A stretch of DNA of 10,619 nucleotides from Planctomycetaceae bacterium. GTDB taxonomy: Bacteria; Planctomycetota; Planctomycetia; Pirellulales; JAEUIK01. Below, piece by piece: positions 1 through 4,373 of the stretch. Below the pieces are notes generated by a model. It was not told the origin of the DNA. It was given only the letters and a program-made list of their open reading frames with translations, and made no database searches. Within the stretch, counting starts at the first letter, position 1, and every line of letters starts with the position of its first letter. The translations under genes and the position numbers were made by a program. The stretch covers positions 1 to 10,619 of the forward strand of contig JAEUIK010000028.1 in assembly GCA_016793185.1 (NCBI GenBank), read 5' to 3'.

Positions 1-1
1 G

Positions 2-115
2 GGCCTGGTCGTGTTTGTGTTGGTGTTGGTGGGGGGGGTGCTGTGGCGGGGCGCCGATAGCGTGGGGGGGCTGCCCGGGGGGGGGGGGGCACCGCCGCGC
101 CCCGCGGAGACCTAG
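2..115 (+). CDS. C-terminal end of an upstream membrane protein (partial)
   Basis: The frame beginning at base 2 is open to a TAG at 113-115 and nearly every codon ends in G or C, as expected for a real gene in this genome. It encodes about 37 residues: a hydrophobic run (LVVFVLVLVGGVLW) that looks like a membrane helix, a basic WR just after it, then a Gly/Pro-rich tail ending in PRPAET. The 13-base G run at 77-89 lies in frame and encodes four consecutive glycines. The start lies outside the window, so the family cannot be named. What is visible suggests a protein anchored by its last helix or a multi-pass membrane protein with a short tail. The alternative, that this is non-coding GC-skewed DNA, is less likely given the third-position bias but cannot be excluded from so short a piece. 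Confidence 0.5.
   Translation, partial: GLVVFVLVLVGGVLWRGADSVGGLPGGGGAPPRPAET
77..89 (+). repeat. 13-base poly-G homopolymer with nearby G tracts
   Basis: There is an unbroken run of 13 G. Further runs of 8 G (31-38), 4 G (48-51) and 7 G (64-70) lie just upstream on the same strand. Together they could form a G-quadruplex, though the loops of 6 to 12 bases are long. A homopolymer this long inside a reading frame is a possible slippage site. It is also a place where sequencing or assembly can miscount. Confidence 0.8.
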
Positions 116-182
116 ACCGCACTGCCATCCCACCTCCGACCCTGCCGTTTGCTCCTTTGCTCTCCCCTTGCCAGATAGTGCC

Positions 183-629
183 ATGATGATGCTCGACCCG
201 GCCGATCCGCTTGCCAAGCTCCTGCGCGAGGATAAACGCTATCGCCTGGAGGCCTACATCTTCGTGTGGGAGGCCCTGAAGTTTGCGCAAAGCGAGCTCT
301 CGGCCGCCGCGGGCTCGTCCGCCGAGCCGGAGCCCGAGGCCAGCGACGATCCGGAAGCCGAGGAAGCCCGCGAAGAGCAGCATCTGACCGGCCAGCAATT
401 GTGCGAAGCGATTCGCCGCTACGGGCTCGAGCAGTACGGCTTCATGGCCAAGACGGTGTTCAACAGCTGGGGCGTGTTCACGACCGGGGACTTCGGCGAG
501 ATCGTCTTCAACTTCATCGCGATCGGTCGCATGCGCAAGACCGAACAAGACCGCCGCGAGGACTTTGACGACGTTTTTGATTTCGAGACCGGACTGGTGC
601 AGGACTTTCAGATCACGCTGCCCAAGTAG
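183..629 (+). CDS. Minf_1886 family protein (uncharacterised, Planctomycetes/Verrucomicrobia)
   Basis: This encodes a 148-residue soluble protein with no signal peptide or membrane segment. From memory it matches the Minf_1886 family, an uncharacterised group largely limited to planctomycetes and verrucomicrobia. The recognisable parts are an N-terminal helix (residues about 17-40), an acidic Glu/Asp/Ala-rich insert (about 43-65), and a conserved C-terminal block: LTGQQLCEAIRRYGLEQYG, then MAKTVFNSWGV, DFGEIVFNFI and a KTEQDRREDFDDVFDFE region. The acidic insert is longer than I would expect for the family core. Three consecutive ATG codons occur at 183, 186 and 189. The frame stays open back to base 15, but that part is GC-skewed and overlaps the upstream gene, so the start was placed at 183. 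No clear Shine-Dalgarno sequence precedes it; the leader is pyrimidine-rich. The molecular function is unknown. Confidence 0.85.
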   Translation: MMMLDPADPLAKLLREDKRYRLEAYIFVWEALKFAQSELSAAAGSSAEPEPEASDDPEAEEAREEQHLTGQQLCEAIRRYGLEQYGFMAKTVFNSWGVFTTGDFGEIVFNFIAIGRMRKTEQDRREDFDDVFDFETGLVQDFQITLPK

Positions 630-708
630 CAGCCGGTTCGCGAGGGCGCCGGCCCTGGCGGCGGCGGCGCACACGCTCGCGGGTCGCGACGAGAAAGGCC
701 CCTCAGGG

Positions 709-900
709 ATGAAACGCGCGAACGCTCGTGGCAACCGCGGCGGCGAGCGTACTGCGCCGTCAGGGGATGCCGCGCAAGTGAAGGCGGAGCCGGAGGTGTT
801 TCATCCCCCGCTCCCCCGCCGTGGTCTCTTGATCGTGGCTACCGTGGTGATCCTCGCCTGGATCCTCTTTCTGGCGATCGTGGCCTGGGGAGGGCTGTGA
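709..900 (+). CDS. Small single-pass membrane protein (hypothetical)
   Basis: The predicted protein has 63 residues. The first 38 are polar and basic (MKRANARGNRGGERTAP and onward). They lead through HPPLPRRG into one strongly hydrophobic segment at residues about 39-60, followed by a very short tail. The positive residues before the helix predict a cytoplasmic N-terminus by the positive-inside rule. The frame is open further upstream to 565, but that stretch overlaps the preceding gene and reads as low-quality Arg/Ser/Ala. The ATG at 709, about 10 bases after a GAGAAAGG at 691-698, is the better start. Short proteins with a PxRRG motif before a terminal helix are, as I recall, common in planctomycete genomes and have no assigned function. 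The gene lies 79 bases after the Minf_1886 gene and 119 bases before groES. Confidence 0.6.
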   Translation: MKRANARGNRGGERTAPSGDAAQVKAEPEVFHPPLPRRGLLIVATVVILAWILFLAIVAWGGL

Positions 901-911
901 GCCCGCGAATT

Positions 912-964
912 CGCGCCGGCGCTTGTACGGCGCGCCGGCGCGTGCGAGAATCGCGCCTCGCACG
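912..964 (+). promoter_or_regulatory. Two overlapping GC-rich hairpins in the groES leader
   Basis: Bases 912-922 and 932-942 are complementary over 11 bp with a 9-base loop; each arm contains GCGCCGGCGC, itself a palindrome. Immediately after, CGTGCGAG at 941-948 pairs with CTCGCACG at 957-964 around an 8-base loop. The stems share bases 941-942, so they either stack tightly or compete at the junction. No U tract follows, so a classic intrinsic terminator is unlikely. The structure lies 56 bases before the groES start. It could separate groES expression from the upstream genes or act in the mRNA leader; that role is inference. Confidence 0.5.
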
Positions 965-1019
965 AGCAGACGGTGGAACGATTCGGCGACATCCGGCCAG
1001 TGAAGGAGATGCAGACGTC

Positions 1020-1307
1020 ATGCGAGTCATCCCGCTAGGGGACAACGTCGTCATCAAGCGCCTCGAGCCCGAGCAGCTGACCGCCGGCGGCATCGTCCTT
1101 CCCGATTCGGCCCAGTCAAAGCCCCGGCAGGGAAAGGTGCTCTCGGTCGGGGATGGGCGGGCGCTGGCCAATGGGACGCGGGCGCCGCACCAGGTCGCCG
1201 AGGGAGACCGGGTGCTCTTCGACCACTATGCCGGCTCGGAGTTGAACGTCGACGGTCAGCAGCTCTTGATCATGCCGGAGAGCGAGATCATCGCGGTGCT
1301 GCGCTAG
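1020..1307 (+). CDS. groES: Co-chaperonin GroES (Hsp10)
   Basis: This is the 95-residue co-chaperonin that caps the GroEL ring as a heptamer and assists ATP-driven folding in the cytoplasm. The length is the family norm. The sequence opens with RVIPLGDNVVIKRLEPE. The mobile loop spans residues about 17-35 and contains GGIVLP at 23-28, where the hydrophobic IVL tripeptide docks on GroEL. The core continues through GKVLSVGDG and EGDRVLFDHYAGSELNVDG, and the protein ends with the strand around EIIAVLR. The start is supported by AAGGAG at 1003-1008, 11 bases upstream. The frame is open further upstream but enters the hairpin leader. No groEL lies on either side: the next gene encodes an exported repeat protein. 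No inverted repeat resembling the CIRCE element for HrcA was seen, so heat control, if present, must act another way. Confidence 0.97.
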   Translation: MRVIPLGDNVVIKRLEPEQLTAGGIVLPDSAQSKPRQGKVLSVGDGRALANGTRAPHQVAEGDRVLFDHYAGSELNVDGQQLLIMPESEIIAVLR

Positions 1308-1509
1308 CGCAAAAGTTGTCCACCGGCGGCGAAAGTTTGGCCGCCGACCCCGGTCGGGCGTAGACTTGAGTGGGATGGCGCCCATCCGTCGGGGAATCCA
1401 GCGCTAGGAGCGGGGGCTCGGCGGGGTTCTCACCCGATGGGGTGGGTGACCGGTGGTTGGGCGATGGTCGAACTGCCCGCTTCATTAGCGCCGATCTGGG
1501 AGAATTCGT
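1308..1509 (+). promoter_or_regulatory. Intergenic region with three inverted repeats
   Basis: This 202-base gap holds three inverted repeats. The first is CGGCGGC at 1324-1330 pairing with GCCGCCG at 1340-1346, shortly after the groES stop. It may act as a weak terminator, but no T run follows. The second is GGATGG at 1373-1378 pairing with CCATCC at 1382-1387 around a 3-base loop. The third is TCACCC at 1430-1435 pairing with GGGTGA at 1444-1449. The last two lie upstream of the exported repeat protein and could be operator sites. No convincing -35/-10 pair was found. GGGAG at 1498-1502 is the ribosome binding site of the next gene. Confidence 0.35.
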
Positions 1510-2676
1510 ATGGAACGTCAGACGGATGCGTCGTTCGACGCCAGCCGCGTTTCACGCCGCGATGCGCTTGGTGCGGCGCTGGTCGGGCTCGCCTCGACCA
1601 CGCTGGTGTGCAACCGCCTGTTCGCGGCCGACGCTCCCTCGGCCCGGCCCAGCTACGAGCAGATGGTCGCCCGGGGCGTCGAGTTTCTGGCCAAGGCCCA
1701 GGGGGCCGACGGCTCATTCAGCCCCCAGGCAGGACCCGCCGTCACGGCGCTGGTGACCGCTGCGCTGCTCAAGAGCGGCCGCACCCCCAGCGACCCCGTC
1801 GTCGCCAAGAGTCTCAAGTTTCTCGAAGGCTTCGTGCAGCCCGACGGGGGCATCTACAACCCCAAGGGGCACCATCTCAACTACGAGACCTGCATCGCCA
1901 TTACCTGCTTCACCGAGGCCAACCGGGGGGGCAAGTACGATGCGTTGCTGGCCAAGGCGGCCGCGCTCGTACGCCAGATGCAATGGGACGACGGCGAGGG
2001 GCACGATCGCAACAGCGTCAACTTCGGCGGCGCGGGCTATGGCAGTAAGAACCGCCCCGACCTGTCGAATACCTCGTTCATGATCGACGCCCTCAAGGCG
2101 GCCGGAGCCGGACCTGACGATCCGGCGCTGCAGCGCGCCCTGGTATTCGTCTCGCGCTGCCAGAATCTCGAAAGCGAGTACAACACCACCGCATTCGCCG
2201 CCAAGAACCCCGACGGCGGGTTCTATTACACGGTCGCCGCTGGCGGCGCCAGCATGGCAGGCGACACGCCCGAGGGGGGCCTGCGGAGCTACGGATCGAT
2301 GACCTACGCGGGGTTGAAGAGCATGATCTTTGCCGGCGTGAAGGCCGACGATCCCCGCGTCAAAGCGGCGGTCGCTTGGGCCCATCAGCACTACACGCTG
2401 ACCGAGAATCCCGGGATGGGAGACGCCGGGCTCTATTACTACTATCACACCTTCGCCAAAGCGCTGGCCGCGCTGGGCGGACCCACGGTCAAGGATGCCG
2501 AGGGACGCGAGCACGACTGGCGCGCCGAGTTGACCGCCGCGCTGGCCGAACGGCAGCAGGCCGATGGCTCGTGGCTCAACTCGAACAATCGTTGGATGGA
2601 AGGTGACCCGAACCTGGTGACGGGGTATGCTCTCCTGACGTTGAGCTATTGCCGTCCCGTGTCGGTCTCGAAATAG
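1510..2676 (+). CDS. Tat-exported prenyltransferase/squalene-oxidase repeat protein
   Basis: The 388-residue protein has an N-terminal twin-arginine signal: SRRDAL at 15-20, a hydrophobic stretch to about residue 37, and a likely cut after FAADA near 42. It would be exported folded. The mature part shows repeated QW-like units typical of the alpha/alpha barrel shared by terpene cyclases and protein prenyltransferases: GADGSF at 65-70, QPDGGIYNP at 110-118, NPDGGFYY at 233-240 with a GGLRSYGSMTY block at 256-266, and QADGSW at 350-355. It is much shorter than squalene-hopene cyclase (about 630 residues, two domains) and no DxDD catalytic motif is present. Cyclase activity is therefore unlikely; a binding or unknown enzymatic role outside the cytoplasm is more plausible. 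GGGAG at 1498-1502, 7 bases before the ATG, fixes the start. The DinB-like gene follows after 40 bases. Confidence 0.85.
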   Translation: MERQTDASFDASRVSRRDALGAALVGLASTTLVCNRLFAADAPSARPSYEQMVARGVEFLAKAQGADGSFSPQAGPAVTALVTAALLKSGRTPSDPVVAKSLKFLEGFVQPDGGIYNPKGHHLNYETCIAITCFTEANRGGKYDALLAKAAALVRQMQWDDGEGHDRNSVNFGGAGYGSKNRPDLSNTSFMIDALKAAGAGPDDPALQRALVFVSRCQNLESEYNTTAFAAKNPDGGFYYTVAAGGASMAGDTPEGGLRSYGSMTYAGLKSMIFAGVKADDPRVKAAVAWAHQHYTLTENPGMGDAGLYYYYHTFAKALAALGGPTVKDAEGREHDWRAELTAALAERQQADGSWLNSNNRWMEGDPNLVTGYALLTLSYCRPVSVSK

Positions 2677-2716
2677 TCGGCAGACCGGCACTCCCTTTGG
2701 ATGCGGGATTCCGGTC

Positions 2717-3217
2717 ATGTCGCGACTCGCCCTGGCCGTGGCGCAGATTGTCGCCGCGCGCGATTACACCTGTTGGCTCCTCGATTCGATTCCTAGCGCG
2801 GAATGGTTTCGGACTCCCCCGGAAGGCGTGACGCACGTCGCCTGGCAGGTCGGACACCTGGCCATGGCCGAGTACAGCCTGACGCTCCGGCGGATGCGCG
2901 GCGAGCGGCACGAGGACGAGCGGCTGATCGGCCCGGACTTTCTCGCGGCGTTCGGGCGCGATTCGCGTCCCGGACTCGACCCCGGCCAGTACCCCCCGGC
3001 GCCCGAGATTCGGGCCACGTTCGACCGGGTACACCAGCAAGCCCTGCTCGAGCTGGAAGGGGTCGACGACGCCGACCTGGACACGCCGCTGACACAGCCC
3101 CACCGCCTCTGCCGGACCAAGATGGACGCCCTCTGGTGGTGCAGCCGCCACGAAATGCTGCACGCGGGGCCAATCGGCCTGTTACGTCGCTTGGCCGGGT
3201 ATCCACCCCTTTGGTAA
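2717..3217 (+). CDS. DinB family (DinB_2-like) four-helix protein
   Basis: The 166-residue protein fits the DinB/YfiT-like four-helix-bundle superfamily, many of whose members bind a divalent metal. Two conserved stretches carry the expected histidines: GHLAMAEYSL with His47, and SRHEMLHAGPIGLLRR with His145 and His149. This is the usual three-His metal site. There is no signal peptide, so it should be cytoplasmic. Related families act as thiol-dependent S-transferases for bacillithiol or mycothiol, but nothing here identifies the substrate, and the gene should not be called a DNA-damage protein on the name alone. It starts 40 bases after the exported repeat protein, on the same strand, with only a weak ribosome binding site (GGGATT at about 2705-2710). 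Translation may be coupled within one transcript. Confidence 0.85.
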   Translation: MSRLALAVAQIVAARDYTCWLLDSIPSAEWFRTPPEGVTHVAWQVGHLAMAEYSLTLRRMRGERHEDERLIGPDFLAAFGRDSRPGLDPGQYPPAPEIRATFDRVHQQALLELEGVDDADLDTPLTQPHRLCRTKMDALWWCSRHEMLHAGPIGLLRRLAGYPPLW

Positions 3218-3220
3218 AAT
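3191..3220 (+). promoter_or_regulatory. Candidate sigma70-type promoter with extended -10
   Basis: TAAAAT at 3215-3220 is preceded by TG at 3212-3213, which gives an extended -10. TTGGCC at 3191-3196 lies 18 bases upstream as a weak -35. The element overlaps the last codons and stop of the DinB gene and would start transcription about 60 bases before the first Cys-rich gene. The -10 is AT-rich in an otherwise very GC-rich stretch. The -35 matches only three of six consensus bases. Confidence 0.35.
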
Positions 3221-3286
3221 TGCGGCAGGCCGATCGGGAACGGCAAACGCCCCGAACCCTGGCCCCCCCACCGGCGTAGAACGTCT

Positions 3287-3733
3287 ATGAAATCGCTCGC
3301 CCGCAGTGCGCTCATCCTCTTCACGGCGCTGCCGATGCTGGCATCGCCGGGGTGGTGTTGCGTCGGTTGGGCGGCGCTTTGCGGGCCCATGCAGCTCGGT
3401 CATGCTCACCCAGTGAGCGAGGCCAGCGCGTCGGTTGCCGCACCTCCGGCCGTGCCCGCTTGCTGTGCGCAACGTACCGCGGCGTCGACCGAACTGGCGG
3501 GTGGCGGCTCGCTGGGTGTCGCCGTCGAGGCGGGGCCGTGCGTGTGTTGCGAGGATGCGCGCAGCGCGGCCGTGGCTCCCGTCCTGAAGAGTCCCCTGGC
3601 CGGCGACGCGGCCCTGTTTGTCAGTTGGACTCCGCTGGCCGCGCTCGCTGCCGGCGACGTGTCTCCGGTCGACATCACGCTCCAGGCCCGCGGGCGACCG
3701 CTGCGGATCCTGCAGTGCGTCTGGCGTTGTTGA
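3287..3733 (+). CDS. Secreted Cys-rich hypothetical protein
   Basis: The 148-residue protein opens with a clear Sec-type signal (MKSLARSALILFTALPMLAS, residues 1-20). The rest is Ala/Val-rich with ten cysteines: a CC pair at 24-25, C32, CC at 59-60, CVCC at 85-88, and C144 and C148 in the terminal CVWRC. Two histidines (39 and 41, in GHAHP) lie near the N-terminus. The clustered cysteines and the histidines suggest metal binding or disulfide formation outside the cytoplasm. That is inference; I do not recognise a named family. No strong ribosome binding site precedes the ATG. The downstream neighbour is also a secreted protein dominated by CC pairs, which suggests a related role. A region around residues 100-133 (KSPLAGDAALFVSW onward) lacks cysteine and may fold as a small beta domain. 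Confidence 0.65.
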   Translation: MKSLARSALILFTALPMLASPGWCCVGWAALCGPMQLGHAHPVSEASASVAAPPAVPACCAQRTAASTELAGGGSLGVAVEAGPCVCCEDARSAAVAPVLKSPLAGDAALFVSWTPLAALAAGDVSPVDITLQARGRPLRILQCVWRC

Positions 3734-3803
3734 ATCGCGCCCCGCGCCGATTCCTCGTTTCTGGATGCCTGTTTCTCTCGAGTGAGTCGTTCGCGAGTCG
3801 ATT

Positions 3804-3825
3804 GCGCAGGCGCTGACGCCTGCGC
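3804..3825 (+). repeat. Perfect 9-bp hairpin between the two Cys-rich genes
   Basis: GCGCAGGCG at 3804-3812 pairs perfectly with CGCCTGCGC at 3817-3825 around the tetraloop CTGA. No U tract follows, so it is not a standard intrinsic terminator. It lies 70 bases after one stop codon and 38 bases before the next start. It may stabilise or attenuate the mRNA between the two genes, or be one copy of a dispersed intergenic palindrome. Confidence 0.6.
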
Positions 3826-3863
3826 CCACTCGGCGGCGGCCGCTCATTACCTGGAGTCTTACG

Positions 3864-4286
3864 ATGAATGCGATGTTATTGAACGGACTTGTGCTGGGCC
3901 TGGCTCTCGTCACGGGTCGAGCCGCCGAGACCGCGGCCCCGCAGGACTGCTGCGAGGCTAAGCTCGCCTGTTGCGACGTTCCGAGCGCCTGCTGCGTGGC
4001 CACCAAGAAGTTGGGTTGCTGCGCCAAGGGGCAGAAGTGTTGCGCAGAGAATCGGGCCTGCTGCGCCGCGGTACAGAGCTGCTGCACCGAGGGGGCCAAG
4101 TGCTGCGACGAAGCGAAGGCTTGTTGCGGCAAGGCTGCCAACAGCGCTCAGGCGGCCGCGACTCCCGCGTGCTGCCAGGCGGGTGCAAAGGTCGTCGCCA
4201 TCAAGGCGGCTTCCTTGAAGCCGGTCGCCAAGGTCTGCACGACCGGCGGGTGCTGCCAGGTGGCGAAGAACGCTCCCCAGCGCTAA
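3864..4286 (+). CDS. Secreted Cys-Cys heptad-repeat protein (candidate metal-binding)
   Basis: The 140-residue protein has a signal peptide (residues 1 to about 20, ending GRAAE) and 23 cysteines. Eleven CC pairs start at residues 29, 36, 43, 52, 59, 66, 73, 80, 87, 103 and 130; a single Cys lies at 125. From 29 to 87 the spacing is exactly seven residues except for one step of nine. The five residues between pairs are mostly Ala, Lys, Glu, Gln and Gly, giving units such as CCAENRA and CCTEGAK. This density recalls metallothioneins, but the strict CC heptad and the export signal differ from the metallothionein families I know. Binding of soft metals, or a disulfide-linked envelope structure, are the two main options; both are inferred. 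GGAG at 3853-3856, 7 bases upstream, supports the start. The strong terminator downstream closes the unit. Confidence 0.8.
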   Translation: MNAMLLNGLVLGLALVTGRAAETAAPQDCCEAKLACCDVPSACCVATKKLGCCAKGQKCCAENRACCAAVQSCCTEGAKCCDEAKACCGKAANSAQAAATPACCQAGAKVVAIKAASLKPVAKVCTTGGCCQVAKNAPQR

Positions 4287-4314
4287 TCCCGCGACCGACA
4301 GGTGACGTTTGTTC

Positions 4315-4360
4315 CCCCCGGCAGGGCGCCGCTCACGTGGTGCTCTGCCGGGGGTTTTTT
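4315..4360 (+). terminator. Intrinsic (Rho-independent) terminator
   Basis: CCCCCGGCAG at 4315-4324 pairs perfectly with CTGCCGGGGG at 4345-4354. The stem continues inward through two G-U pairs and four Watson-Crick pairs to an 8-base loop at 4331-4338, for 16 bp in total. Six T follow at 4355-4360. The T run is on the plus strand, so it terminates the Cys-heptad gene 29 bases after its stop. The flank on the other side is not T-rich when read on the minus strand, so the convergent minus-strand gene is probably not served well by it. Confidence 0.9.
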
Positions 4361-4373
4361 GATCGGCCGGGGC

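Noticed and set aside
15..182. Longer N-terminus for the Minf_1886-family gene
   Set aside because: The extension translates to Gly/Trp/Cys/Arg-rich sequence through the G runs and overlaps the better-coding end of the upstream gene. The family core begins after 183.
565..708. Longer start for the 63-residue membrane protein
   Set aside because: It overlaps the Minf_1886 gene and gives Arg/Ser/Ala-rich sequence typical of a wrong frame.
901..1019. CIRCE (HrcA) operator or an ECF-type promoter (GGAAC at 975-979) before groES
   Set aside because: No 9-9-9 CIRCE-like inverted repeat is present, and no matching -10 element lies at the right distance from GGAAC.
1600..1612. Lipobox in the exported repeat protein (TLVC)
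   Set aside because: Val just before Cys does not fit a lipobox, which needs Gly, Ala or Ser there. The twin-arginine signal with cleavage after the Ala-rich stretch fits better.
1714..2718. Minus-strand open frame of about 334 codons opposite the exported repeat protein
   Set aside because: Mirror frame of a GC-rich gene with no recognisable domain. The plus strand has a clear protein family, Tat signal and ribosome binding site.
3182..4141. Long minus-strand open frame (about 319 codons) opposite the two Cys-rich genes, with repeated QQ pairs
   Set aside because: The QQ pattern is the antisense reading of TGCTGC Cys codons. There is no start context, and the plus-strand genes have signal peptides and ribosome binding sites.
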